Assembly (NCBI RefSeq): GCF_001619955.1
Contig: NZ_LQQO01000011.1
Location: 62,001-126,000, forward strand
Direction of reading: 5' to 3'
DNA length: 64,000 nt
Origin: Sphingomonas hankookensis
GTDB lineage: Bacteria > Pseudomonadota > Alphaproteobacteria > Sphingomonadales > Sphingomonadaceae
The notes beneath the pieces were generated by a model. It saw only the letters and a program-made list of their open reading frames with translations, was not told the DNA's origin and ran no database searches. Shown in pieces: positions 19,680 through 28,140 of the stretch (its first letter is position 1; each line of letters opens with the position of its first letter). The translations under genes were made by a program, and so were the position numbers.

Positions 19680-19943
19680 GGTTCACGCGAAGGCGTGAAG
19701 GCGCGGAGAAGAAAGAGAAGGTAGATTTCGCGCAGAGGCGCGGAGGACGCAGAGGAGTTTCGTGCTGGACGGCTGATGCTTGTCCGGCGCAGCCTTTTTG
19801 TACCGCTGCAGCGATAGATGACAGCCGCTGGCGCGGCGGGGCGTTGCCACGATCGCAGCCTCTCTGCGTCCTCTGCCCCTCTGCGCGAAAATCTAACTCT
19901 TTCTCATTTCTACTCCGCGTCTTCGCGCCTTCGCGTTAAAACC
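19680..19943. repeat. Large inverted repeat element, family D
   Basis: Two arms of about 80 bases in inverted orientation, roughly three quarters identical, separated by about 100 bases. The left arm contains CGCGAAGGCGTGAAGGCGCG and CGCGCAGAGGCGCGGAGGAC; the right arm carries the complementary forms with CTCTGCGTCCTCTGCCCCTC and CGCGTCTTCGCGCCTTCGCG. It ends 3 bases before the stop of the helicase gene, so it lies immediately downstream of that gene. No open frame inside is credible. Confidence 0.8.
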
Positions 19944-19946
19944 AAC

Positions 19947-21623
19947 TCACCCCCGACGTCCGCCCCGATACGGCTTGGCAGCATGGCGCGGCGGTGCGCT
20001 GTTGGTGCGACGCTGCGGTGCGGCCGGCGGGCCGGACATCTGTTCGAACATCAGGTCGTCGTCCGGCGTTGCCGTCCGCTTTACCGATGCGATGAACTTG
20101 CCGGCGATCGCGCGCGGAATTTCGAACGCAGATTCGTCATTGGCGATGCGGATCGCGCCAATCTCGCCCTTGGTGATGTGCCCGCGACGACACAGCAGCG
20201 GCAGCAGCCAGCGCGGATCGGCATTGTGGCGGCGACCGACATTCATGCGGAACCACACCGTATCCTCGAACCCGGGACGCGGCCCTTCGGGGCGTTCGCG
20301 CCGTTCCGGCACGCCGCCCGCCGACAATTCTTCGGGCGCCGGCAGCTTGGCGCGATAAGCGCGGACCAGCAGCGCGGCGATATCCTCCGGTCTCTTCTCG
20401 GCGAGCAGGCGCGCGCCCAGTTCGACATCGGCTTCGTCGAACTCGACCGGTTCGGCGAGCTTGGCGAGCAGCCGTTCGCGATCCGCCGCGTGAATCTGTT
20501 CGGGCGTCGGCACGCCGATCCATTCCGCGTTGATCTTCGCATCGCGCAGCAGCCCTTCGACGCGGCGACGGCGCTGATAGGGCACGATCAGCGCGGCGAT
20601 GCCCTTCTTGCCCGCACGACCGGTACGGCCCGAGCGGTGCTGGAGCGCTTCGGCATCGCGCGGCAGTTCCACATGGACGACCAGGCTGAGCGACGGCAGA
20701 TCGATGCCGCGGGCGGCAACGTCGGTCGCGACGCAGACGCGCGCACGGCGGTCACGCAGCGCCTGCAACGCATGGTTGCGCTCCGACTGCGAATGCTCGC
20801 CCGACAGCGCGACCGCATCGAAACCGCGCTCGACCAGATTGGCGTGCAGGTGGCGCACCGCTTCGCGCGTCGCGCAGAACAGGAACGCGGTGTCCGGTTC
20901 GTGCAGGCGCAGCAGGTTGACGACCGCATTCTCGATATCGTTCGGCGCGACGGTCATCGCCTGATAGCTGATGTCGCCATGGCCCCGCTCCGCCTCGCGC
21001 GTGTCAATGCGGAACGCGTCCTTCTGGTAGCGCTTGGCCAGCGCCACGATCGGCTTGGCGAGCGTCGCCGAGAACAACAGCGTGCGGCGCTCGGCCGGCG
21101 TGCCGTCGAGAATCCCTTCGAGATCCTCGCGAAAGCCCATGTCGAGCATCTCGTCGGCTTCGTCGAGGATCGCGACCTTCAGCCCCGACAGGTCGAGCGC
21201 GCCGCGTTCGAGGTGATCGCGCAGACGCCCCGGCGTCCCCACGACGATATGCGCGCCATGGCTCAGATTCCGGCGTTCGCGCGCCGCATCCATGCCGCCG
21301 ACGCACGACACGATGCGCGCGCCGGTCGGGCCGTACAGCCACAGCAATTCGCGCGCGACCTGCAACGCCAGCTCGCGGGTCGGGGCGATGACCAGCGCCA
21401 GCGGCGCGCCGGCGCGCGGCATCTTGTCCTCGGCGTCGAGCAGGTCGCGCGCGATGGCGAGACCGAAGGCGACGGTCTTGCCCGATCCGGTCTGGGCGGA
21501 CACCAGCAGGTCGCGTCCTTCGGCATCAGGCGTCAGGACGGCCGCCTGAACGGCGGTCGGGGCTTCGTAACCACGCGCGGAAAGCGCCGCGGCGAGCGGT
21601 TCGGGTAACGTCGAAAAAGGCAT
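19947..21623 (-). CDS. DEAD-box RNA helicase with DbpA-type RNA-binding domain
   Basis: ATP-dependent RNA helicase of 558 residues. The N-terminal RecA domain has the Q-motif region GYEAPTAVQAAVLTP, Walker A AQTGSGKT, ASWRA-like PTRELALQVAREL, DEADEMLD and SAT. The second RecA domain contains ATDVAARGIDLPSL and HRSGRTGRAGKKG. Residues about 460-520 (VWFRMNVGRRHNADPRWLLP; GEIGAIRIANDESAFEIPRA) match the DbpA/CsdA C-terminal RNA-binding domain, pointing to ribosome assembly or cold adaptation. The tail is rich in Arg, Pro and Gly, as in other helicases of this class. The exact paralogue (dbpA or deaD) cannot be decided. Confidence 0.93.
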   Translation of the reverse strand: MPFSTLPEPLAAALSARGYEAPTAVQAAVLTPDAEGRDLLVSAQTGSGKTVAFGLAIARDLLDAEDKMPRAGAPLALVIAPTRELALQVARELLWLYGPTGARIVSCVGGMDAARERRNLSHGAHIVVGTPGRLRDHLERGALDLSGLKVAILDEADEMLDMGFREDLEGILDGTPAERRTLLFSATLAKPIVALAKRYQKDAFRIDTREAERGHGDISYQAMTVAPNDIENAVVNLLRLHEPDTAFLFCATREAVRHLHANLVERGFDAVALSGEHSQSERNHALQALRDRRARVCVATDVAARGIDLPSLSLVVHVELPRDAEALQHRSGRTGRAGKKGIAALIVPYQRRRRVEGLLRDAKINAEWIGVPTPEQIHAADRERLLAKLAEPVEFDEADVELGARLLAEKRPEDIAALLVRAYRAKLPAPEELSAGGVPERRERPEGPRPGFEDTVWFRMNVGRRHNADPRWLLPLLCRRGHITKGEIGAIRIANDESAFEIPRAIAGKFIASVKRTATPDDDLMFEQMSGPPAAPQRRTNSAPPRHAAKPYRGGRRG

Positions 21624-21789
21624 AACGCGCCAAATGGCCCCAAATTGCGGCTACGGCAAGGCCACGCGTATCGTTTACCATGCAACCGGACCGCGAAATT
21701 GGCAAAAGATTTTCGTTTGTCGGCTTCCGTACCCGGACATTGCCGGTGCGACGCCCCTTCCCCACATCGCCGGCGAAGGGAATCGCACG

Positions 21790-22275
21790 ATGCCGATCGA
21801 TCGCCGCCGCCTGCTCGAACTGACCGGAATGTCGGCGCTTGCCGCGCTGATCGGCTGCGCGCCGGAGGCGAGCGAGGCGGCCCAGACCTTCCCGTTCAAG
21901 CTGACCGACGCCCAGTGGAAGGCGCGCCTGACCCCGGCGCAATATAATGTGCTGCGGCAGGAGGGGACCGAACGCCCCTATAGCAGCCCGCTGAACGACG
22001 AAAAGCGCAAGGGCGTGTTCGCCTGCGCCGGTTGCAATCAGCCGCTGTTCCTGTCGACGACCAAGTTCGAAAGCGGCACCGGCTGGCCGAGCTTCTACGC
22101 CCCGCGCCCGGGCGCCGTCGCGACCCGCGCCGACCGCTCGCTGATGATGACCCGGACCGAGGTGCTGTGCAGCCGCTGCGGCGGGCATCTCGGCCACGTG
22201 TTCGACGACGGGCCGCCGCCGACCGGCAAACGCTATTGCATGAACGGCGTGGCGATGACCTTCCGCCCCGCCTGA
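21790..22275 (+). CDS. msrB: Peptide-methionine (R)-S-oxide reductase, exported lipoprotein form
   Basis: Repairs methionine-R-sulfoxide in proteins. From ATG 21790 the 161-residue product starts MPIDRRRLLELTGMSALAAL, an N-region with consecutive arginines and a hydrophobic stretch ending in the lipobox-like LIGC at Cys23. This suggests Tat export and lipid anchoring, unlike the usual cytoplasmic MsrB. The catalytic domain is complete: structural zinc CxxC pairs at Cys79/Cys82 and Cys127/Cys130, TGWPSFY, and the active-site Cys150 in RYCMNGVAMTF. A classical terminator follows directly. Longer in-frame starts upstream have no ribosome binding site. Confidence 0.92.
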   Translation: MPIDRRRLLELTGMSALAALIGCAPEASEAAQTFPFKLTDAQWKARLTPAQYNVLRQEGTERPYSSPLNDEKRKGVFACAGCNQPLFLSTTKFESGTGWPSFYAPRPGAVATRADRSLMMTRTEVLCSRCGGHLGHVFDDGPPPTGKRYCMNGVAMTFRPA

Positions 22276-22278
22276 ACA

Positions 22279-22319
22279 CCAAAAGGCCCGCCGCATTCCG
22301 CATGCGGCGGGCCTTTTGG
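22279..22319. terminator. Bidirectional intrinsic terminator
   Basis: A long perfect stem, CCAAAAGGCCCGCCGCAT paired with ATGCGGCGGGCCTTTTGG, with a loop of about 5 bases. A-runs and T-runs flank the stem on both strands. It serves msrB (plus) and the convergent CHAP gene (minus). Confidence 0.93.
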
Positions 22320-22338
22320 CAATGGCGCGGGGATCGGA

Positions 22339-22917
22339 TCAGTCGTTGAGCGCGACGACCATGCGGGCATGGGCCGACTGGGTGCTGGCACCGCCCTGCA
22401 CCGGAGCGGGCGGATCGGTCTTCACGATCACCAGCGGCGCTTCCAGCTCGCTGCCGCGCGGCGCATGCTTGGCATAGATGAAGCCGTTCGCCGGATAGGC
22501 CGAGGTGCCGAGACCGCCGAGCGGACCGTACCACACCTTCACTTCGCTCCAGTCGCCGGCGGCCGACACGTCGATCGCGCGGACATCGCGCTCGATCCCG
22601 CCGCGGCGCGACCAGTTGGCATGGGTCAGCAGGACTTCGCGGTCGCTGACGACCTTCGACACCATCGCGACATGACCGAGACGCATCTTGGAGGTGGCGG
22701 CAAAGGACAGAACCGCCCCTTCCTTGGGCGCATGGCCACGTTCATATTTGCCGGCGGCCTGGCCCCACCAGGTATGGGCGTTGCCGAAGATTTCGACGCC
22801 CGAGATTTCGCGGGCATAGGGGGCGCATTGCCAGAACCGGGCCTGCGCCGGAGCCACCATCGCCAGAGCGCACGAAACCACCAGCGCGAAACGCGCTGCC
22901 ACAGCACCAAACTTCAT
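22339..22917 (-). CDS. CHAP domain secreted amidase/peptidase-like protein
   Basis: Exported protein of 192 residues beginning at ATG 22917 with signal peptide MKFGAVAARFALVVSCALAM and an AQA cleavage region. The CHAP fold triad is visible: Cys31 in RFWQCAPYARE, His82 in RLGHVAMVSKV and Asn101 in LTHANWSRRGG. The aromatic run NAHTWWGQAAG is typical of small Sphingomonad CHAP proteins. Such enzymes cleave peptidoglycan peptides or amide links; which substrate applies here is not evident. It converges with msrB across a shared terminator. Confidence 0.88.
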   Translation of the reverse strand: MKFGAVAARFALVVSCALAMVAPAQARFWQCAPYAREISGVEIFGNAHTWWGQAAGKYERGHAPKEGAVLSFAATSKMRLGHVAMVSKVVSDREVLLTHANWSRRGGIERDVRAIDVSAAGDWSEVKVWYGPLGGLGTSAYPANGFIYAKHAPRGSELEAPLVIVKTDPPAPVQGGASTQSAHARMVVALND

Positions 22918-23256
22918 CTGACCCCCACGGCCCCACGAATGTCGTGAGCGGCATGAAGCAGGGTTTACCGCCCACGAAAACCCCACCCCCGGCCAAATGG
23001 GAACCAATTCCGACGAACCGTGTTTGCGCGGCGATGACTGGCGGATGAACCGTGGAACGCCGGTCGTTTTGCCCTGCCCGCTCCCGACGTGTCGCCGAAC
23101 GCCGATGCGACGAACTGCATCAGGTCGTTGTTGCAATGCAGCACCGAACCTGTTCGGATATGTCGTCGATCGGGGGTGCCGTGTTTCGTTCAGCAAGCCG
23201 TTAACTATTCTTCGGCACTATTCGGTCGGTTGTAATCTTGGGCGGGGAGTTCACAG
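22918..23256. other. Divergent intergenic region without recognised gene
   Basis: About 340 bases between the CHAP gene (minus) and a hypothetical gene (plus). It must contain both promoters. A GGCGGGGAG Shine-Dalgarno sequence ends it just before the plus-strand start. I found no repeat, RNA gene or convincing open frame. Confidence 0.5.
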
Positions 23257-23808
23257 ATGGCGATTGCACGCAGGCCGGCGGAAGGCGCGATGACGCTGGC
23301 GGAGATGAAAGAGTTCGCGACCTTTTCGGCAGCGACGCAGCGGTACATCCGCCGCTCGCTCGATATCGGGCTGGATCGCGACGACGCGATGCGCCGCTGG
23401 TCGCGAGACGTGGTGGAGGCCGCCAGCATCCGTGCACAGGCACGCATCTATGATCGCCTGCCCGACATCCGCGCCTGCATCCCCGAGGACAGCGGGCTGG
23501 ATGCGATCGAACCGTTCATGACGCCGCTGCTGACGGTGACCGCGTTCGATCTGGGCCAGGGGCGGCTGACGACGTTCGGCGCCTATCGCTTCCTGTACGA
23601 ACGTCTGGTCGGGCCGGAGGCACGCCCATGGCTGCCCGCCGCCTTCTGCGCCTCGGCCGCCTTGCCGCATCTCCACCCGGAACTACGTCGCAAGCTGCTG
23701 CAATCGCTTAGCGAAGCGGCGGCGACCGCGTCGGGCTGGTCGATGCGCCAGCCGGCCTTTTATCCGGCGTGGGTCGAAAAGGTCGAAGCCGGCGCACCGA
23801 TGCACTGA
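23257..23808 (+). CDS. Hypothetical cytoplasmic protein
   Basis: Protein of 183 residues that I do not recognise. It is mostly helical, without signal peptide or membrane segments. The N-terminal part (MTLAEMKEFATFSAATQRYI, then RRSLDIGLDRDDAMRRWSRD) resembles a compact helical domain and the centre has a proline-bounded stretch (DAIEPFMTPLLTVTAFDLGQ). A second ATG at 23290 is possible, but a GGCGGGGAG ribosome binding site supports 23257. It stands alone, divergent from the CHAP gene and followed by a palindromic repeat. Confidence 0.65.
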   Translation: MAIARRPAEGAMTLAEMKEFATFSAATQRYIRRSLDIGLDRDDAMRRWSRDVVEAASIRAQARIYDRLPDIRACIPEDSGLDAIEPFMTPLLTVTAFDLGQGRLTTFGAYRFLYERLVGPEARPWLPAAFCASAALPHLHPELRRKLLQSLSEAAATASGWSMRQPAFYPAWVEKVEAGAPMH

Positions 23809-23868
23809 TCGCGAGGGCAGATCAGGCTCCAACCGTTCCGTGATATGACGTCCCACTCTGTCCTAAAA

Positions 23869-23958
23869 CGTCACCCCGGCCTTGAGCCGGGGTCCCGCTT
23901 CTTCTTCGTCCGGGGGGAGTAGGTAGAAGCGGGACCCGGATCAGGTCCGGGAGTGACG
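23869..23958. repeat. Intergenic palindromic repeat, family C
   Basis: The arms CGTCACCCCGGCCTTGAGCC and the inverted GGTCCGGGAGTGACG flank an inner pair GGGTCCCGCTTCT / AGAAGCGGGACCC. A second copy is at 37020-37182 and a fragment is at 56705-56734. It lies between convergent genes. Confidence 0.8.
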
Positions 23959-24040
23959 GACAGGATTTGGACTGGTGCCACCGCATCAGCCGCGGCCAGT
24001 CAATCCGCGCCAGCCATACCACGCCCAGCAGCCGGCCCCC

Positions 24041-24778
24041 TCACCTGCATGCTCCGCCGAATCCGCGCGTAGCCTGATCGAAGTGGAAATGGTCGCGGTG
24101 CGCGGCATTGTAATCGGGCGACAGCACCGTCGAGAAGACGCCACACGCGCCATCGCGGACCTCGCGCAGGAACGCCGCCTTCGCCGCATCGTCGCGGCCC
24201 TGCCCCGCCGTCCAGTCGCCGACGACGCTCACCCGCCGTCCATCGGCCAGCACGAATGCAGCGATGTCGAGCGCGTTGGCTGTCGCATGCTCGCTGAACG
24301 CCCCGGTGTCGCGGCCATATATCCGCCGGCAATTATAGCTGCCGAAATTCTCGATTCTGACGACCGGCTCGCCGAAATGCTTCTGCGCAGCGGGCTGGAC
24401 GACCTGCCACTCCCATAGCGCCATCCCGGTCGCGACGCGGCACGACACGCCGACATCGGGCGTGATGGCAATGGTCCGCGACCCGCCCCCGCGCATCCGC
24501 ACCGCATCGTCGTACCCGCATTGCCCCGCATCGTCGCGCGGCGGCAGCGCGGTGTAGCGCACGCCTGCCGCATCCAGCAGCGTACGGCACCCGGCGAAGT
24601 CGCCCGCCAGGTCGCCGATCTTCGCACGCGTGAACATGCCGACCGGCTGCGACAGGTCGAGCGGGGTCCAGGGCACGTCCTGCGGGCGACTGCGGGAAAA
24701 AGCGTAGAGGGCGAAAGCGATGGCAGCGAGGACGGCGAGCCATACGAGGGTACGAACGCCGACCGACAGCGCCTTCAT
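24041..24778 (-). CDS. Extensin family protein (membrane-anchored)
   Basis: Protein of 245 residues with one N-terminal membrane anchor (LVWLAVLAAIAFALYAFS) and an extensin-like C-terminal domain. Family landmarks are the conserved cysteines in DFAGCRTLLDAAGVRY, AGQCGYDD, GVSCRVA, SYNCRRIYG and DGACGVF, the metal-peptidase-like SEHATANALDIAAF and the final YNAAHRDHFHFD. The latter two motifs resemble D-Ala-D-Ala/LD-peptidase metal sites, so a peptidoglycan role is plausible but unproven. Its ATG overlaps the NUDIX stop codon as ATGA, making it the last gene of the operon. Confidence 0.88.
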   Translation of the reverse strand: MKALSVGVRTLVWLAVLAAIAFALYAFSRSRPQDVPWTPLDLSQPVGMFTRAKIGDLAGDFAGCRTLLDAAGVRYTALPPRDDAGQCGYDDAVRMRGGGSRTIAITPDVGVSCRVATGMALWEWQVVQPAAQKHFGEPVVRIENFGSYNCRRIYGRDTGAFSEHATANALDIAAFVLADGRRVSVVGDWTAGQGRDDAAKAAFLREVRDGACGVFSTVLSPDYNAAHRDHFHFDQATRGFGGACR

Positions 24779-25488
24779 GCGCGCACCGCGCGGTCGGCGG
24801 GTTCGGCCGTGACCGGATAGCCCAGATCGTCGGGTATGCAGATGAAGCGGCCATCGTCCCGCTCCTCGACCCACGGCGTTATCGTCCGGACCGGCCAGCG
24901 CGCGGCATCGGCCAGCACCTCGTCGGCCGACTTATGCTGCGCGAGCCGCTCCAGGACCCGGCGGGTCGGGAACAGCAAGGTCGCCTCCCCCCGGTCGGCG
25001 GAGGCGAGCGCGTCAGCGGCCGCCAGCCACAGGGTCCGGACATTCTCCGTCGCATCGACCCGTGCAGGCGGCGCATCCTCCGGCAGGCGGGCGACATAGA
25101 ACCACGTGTCGAACACCCGTACCGGCACATGGTCCGGCCGCCACCGCGCATAGGGGATCAGTGGTGACGGATCGACCGGCCCCAACGCCCCGATCGGTGC
25201 GCCATCAGCCAGTGCCGCGCGCATCGCTTCCACGTCGCCGGACAGGCCGATCGCGATCCCGGCCTCCTCGATCGTCTCGCGGATCGCGGCCAGTCGCGGC
25301 GCAAGATCACCGTTACCCATCGCCAGCGCCAACGCCCGGTCGCCCGGGTCGATCCGCCCGCCGGGAAATACCAGCGCGCCGCCGGCAAAGGCCATTGCCG
25401 CCGACCGCTCGACCATCAACAGTTCGGGTGGTCCGGCGGCCCGGTCGCGCAACAGGATCAAGGTGGCGGCGGGAATGGCGGTCGTCAT
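24775..25488 (-). CDS. NUDIX hydrolase (NUDT19-like)
   Basis: Protein of 237 residues from ATG 25488. It contains MAFAGGALVFPGGRIDPGDR and an AAIRETIEEAGIAI Nudix helix, separated by an insert, as in the NUDT7/NUDT19-like branch that hydrolyses nucleoside diphosphate derivatives such as CoA. The catalytic glutamates of the Nudix box are present. Further downstream is PVRVFDTWFYVARLPEDAPP, a block usual in this branch. Start and stop overlap both neighbours by four bases (ATGA), so expression is coupled to the protease upstream and extensin-like protein downstream. Confidence 0.88.
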   Translation of the reverse strand: MTTAIPAATLILLRDRAAGPPELLMVERSAAMAFAGGALVFPGGRIDPGDRALALAMGNGDLAPRLAAIRETIEEAGIAIGLSGDVEAMRAALADGAPIGALGPVDPSPLIPYARWRPDHVPVRVFDTWFYVARLPEDAPPARVDATENVRTLWLAAADALASADRGEATLLFPTRRVLERLAQHKSADEVLADAARWPVRTITPWVEERDDGRFICIPDDLGYPVTAEPADRAVRA

Positions 25489-26723
25489 CGCGGGGAGTTG
25501 GGAAGCGCCCCCGGCAATGTGAAGTCGCCGCCTGCGCGAACCAGTCGCCAGCCATCGGGCAGGAAATCGAGCGACATGTAATAATAGAAGACGCAGGTCC
25601 CGTCGGGACGGTAGCTCGCCCCCTTCAACAGCCCGATCGCGGTCGTGCCGACGAACACCGGCCCGCCGCTGTCGCCGCCCTTGCATCCCGGCCCCGCCAC
25701 CGCGACCCAGGTCGGCAGGCACGGCCCGCCGCACAGGTCACCGGAGGGGGCGAAGTCGACCATTTCGACTTCGGCGCAGCTATAGCCGCTATGTTCGCCC
25801 CGGTGGCACACGATATCCCCGACCCGCGTGCCGGCCCGGCTGCGCCGCCCCTCGACCGGGCGCAGCACCGTGCGCGCCGCGTCGGAATAGAATCGCGGCT
25901 GCACCGCATCGGGGCTGGCATTGACCTGTACGTCGTGAAATCCCCAGCCCCATTGACCGATAAAGGTCAGCGGGGTGCGGGCACCGTCCTTGGCGACATG
26001 CTCCAGCGTGTCGGGGCAGTGGGCGGCCGTGACGATGCCGTTCTGCACGCCATCGGTCACGACGAAGCCGGTCGTGCAGTAGAAGCGCCGCCCACTGACC
26101 GGATCGGGGCCGATCAGCCGCGATCCGCCGACGACCTCACCCGACAGGTCCAGTTCGGGGCGACCGCTGGTCGCGATCCGGACGGGCACGCCGGTCAGCG
26201 ACTCGATCCGTCGCTTGAGCGCCGCGACATCGCCCGCCGCATCCGTCGCGCCGATCAGGACCAGCAACGTGCCGTTCCGGGCGTCGATTCCCATGGCCGG
26301 CGGACGTTGCACCATCGCCCGGATCGCCGCCTGGTGATCGGCAATCGCCGCCAGCATCTGCGTACGCGTGGCGGTCGCGCCGATGCGGAACCGGATCGGA
26401 ATCGACAGGCCGTCGATGGTCACCTGCCCGTCCGGTACGGCACGCTTGCCGGTCAGCAGGACGGTGACCGCGCCGTCCCGCTCGATCGAGGTGCCTGCCA
26501 GCCGGTCGCGATATTCGCCCTCGATCCATTCGGTCACGGCGACGCTGGCCGCCTGCTTGCGCAACAGGACCAGCGCATCGGCCGGATCGATGCTGCGGAT
26601 GCGAGCGACTTCGGCCGCATCCTGCGCCAGTGCGGTGTCGGCGGAAACGACGACGGCGGCGTCCTGCGCCGCGGCGGGGGTTCCCGCCGCCGGCGCAAGC
26701 GCCGCCGCCCAGTATCGCAGCAT
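25485..26723 (-). CDS. Secreted S1-family serine protease with N-terminal prodomain
   Basis: Trypsin-fold protease of 412 residues from ATG 26723. The N-terminus has a short signal-like segment (YWAAALAPAAGTPAAAQ), then a propeptide of about 175 residues resembling alpha-lytic protease/streptogrisin prodomains. The catalytic triad is His235 in VTAAHCPDT, Asp264 in GFHDVQV and Ser352 in CKGGDSGGPVF. Paired cysteines (YCTTGF/AAHCP; IVCHRG/YSCAE; CGGPC/PGCKGG) fit an extracellular enzyme. It follows the MFS gene by 8 bases and overlaps the NUDIX start. Confidence 0.9.
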   Translation of the reverse strand: MLRYWAAALAPAAGTPAAAQDAAVVVSADTALAQDAAEVARIRSIDPADALVLLRKQAASVAVTEWIEGEYRDRLAGTSIERDGAVTVLLTGKRAVPDGQVTIDGLSIPIRFRIGATATRTQMLAAIADHQAAIRAMVQRPPAMGIDARNGTLLVLIGATDAAGDVAALKRRIESLTGVPVRIATSGRPELDLSGEVVGGSRLIGPDPVSGRRFYCTTGFVVTDGVQNGIVTAAHCPDTLEHVAKDGARTPLTFIGQWGWGFHDVQVNASPDAVQPRFYSDAARTVLRPVEGRRSRAGTRVGDIVCHRGEHSGYSCAEVEMVDFAPSGDLCGGPCLPTWVAVAGPGCKGGDSGGPVFVGTTAIGLLKGASYRPDGTCVFYYYMSLDFLPDGWRLVRAGGDFTLPGALPNSPR

Positions 26724-26731
26724 CGACCGGA

Positions 26732-28063
26732 TCAATCGAGTCGGCGTGCCAGTTCCTTGTTGAGCGCCAGCGCCGCCAGCGTGCCGACGGCACCCGACAG
26801 CAGGTACAGGCCCGATGCCAGCAGCCCCAGCTTGTCGGCCAGCGCCAGTGCCACGAACGGCGCGAAGCCCGCTCCGAACAGCCACGCGAGGTCCGACGTT
26901 AGCGCCGCGCCGGTATAGCGCGAATCCTTGGCGAAGTTCGACGCCACCGTCCCCGACGACTGACCGAACGACAGGCCCAGCAGGATGAAGCCGGTGATCA
27001 TGAACGCGATCTCACCCGCGTCGCCGCCGTTCAGCAGCAGCGGCGCAAGGCCGGAGAACAGCGCGATGGCGATGGCACCGATGCCCAGCAGGGTGCGGCG
27101 ACCGACATGATCGGCCAGCACGCCCGAAATGATGATCGCGAAGATGAAGAACAGGGCGCACGCAGTCTCGATCCACAGGAAGCGTTCGATCGGCTGCTCG
27201 GTCTTCAGCAGGATCCACGACAGCGGGAACACGGTGACCATATGGAACAGCGCGAAGCTGGCCAGCGGCACCAGCGCGCCGATTACGATCGTCTTCCACT
27301 CGCGGCCGACCGTCGGCAGCACCGGCGATGCCTTCAGCTCACGATTCTCGAACAGCTTGGTATATTCCGGCGTCACGACGATGCGCAGCCGCGCGAACAG
27401 CGCCACGACGTTCAGCGCGAACGCCACGAAGAACGGATAGCGCCAGCCCCAGCTGATGAAATCCTCCGCGCTCATATAGGCGGTGAAGAAGGCGAACAGC
27501 GCGCTGGCGACCATCAGGCCGAGCGGAGCGCCCAGCTGCGGGATCATCGCGTACCAGCCGCGGCGATCCTGCGGCACGTTGAGCGCCAGCAGCGAGGCGA
27601 GCCCGTCCCATGCGCCGCCCAGCGCGATACCCTGCAGGATACGCAGCACCGCTAGCAGGATCACCGACCATGCGCCGACCTGGGCATAGCCCGGCAGGAA
27701 CCCCATCGCCACCGTCGCCGTGCCGAGCAGGAACAGCGCGATGGTCAGCTTCGTGCCGCGCCCATGGCGACGGTCGATCCACATGAACAGCAGCGTGCCC
27801 AGCGGCCGCGCGAAGAACGCCAGCGGGAACAGCGCGAACGAATACAGCGTGCCCGTCAGCCGATCGACATAGGGGAACATCAGCTGCGGGAACACGATCA
27901 CCGACGCGATCGCATAGACGAAGAAGTCGAAAAATTCCGACGTACGCCCGATGATCACGCCGATCGCGATCTCTTCGGACTGGACGTTCACCTCGCCGCC
28001 GCCATGGTTGACGGCCCGGGCATCGGCCTCGAGTTCGCGGGAGTGGACGAAGGCCTCGGCCAT
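26732..28063 (-). CDS. MFS transporter, metabolite:H+ symporter (MHS) type
   Basis: Inner-membrane permease of 443 residues with about 12 membrane segments. EIAIGVIIGRTSEFFDFFVY at the first helix and RPLGTLLFMWIDRRHGRGTK at loop 2-3 match the MHS branch (ProP, ShiA, KgtP relatives). The start is ATG 28063 (MAEAFVHSRE); longer frames would run through the cyoA upstream palindrome. The substrate cannot be told from sequence. It is the first gene of a minus-strand run with the protease, NUDIX and extensin genes, and it is divergent from the cyo operon. Confidence 0.9.
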   Translation of the reverse strand: MAEAFVHSRELEADARAVNHGGGEVNVQSEEIAIGVIIGRTSEFFDFFVYAIASVIVFPQLMFPYVDRLTGTLYSFALFPLAFFARPLGTLLFMWIDRRHGRGTKLTIALFLLGTATVAMGFLPGYAQVGAWSVILLAVLRILQGIALGGAWDGLASLLALNVPQDRRGWYAMIPQLGAPLGLMVASALFAFFTAYMSAEDFISWGWRYPFFVAFALNVVALFARLRIVVTPEYTKLFENRELKASPVLPTVGREWKTIVIGALVPLASFALFHMVTVFPLSWILLKTEQPIERFLWIETACALFFIFAIIISGVLADHVGRRTLLGIGAIAIALFSGLAPLLLNGGDAGEIAFMITGFILLGLSFGQSSGTVASNFAKDSRYTGAALTSDLAWLFGAGFAPFVALALADKLGLLASGLYLLSGAVGTLAALALNKELARRLD

Positions 28064-28140
28064 AGGGACTCCAAGAGCAGCGCGGATGCCGCGCGGATAA
28101 ACATAATGTGCGCCCGTTATCGCAATGCACCAAACGCGGG

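Noticed and set aside
19453..19686. Short minus-strand frame upstream of rpsA considered as a remnant of cmk
   Set aside because: No nucleoside kinase motif such as a P-loop is visible, and the frame has no Shine-Dalgarno sequence.
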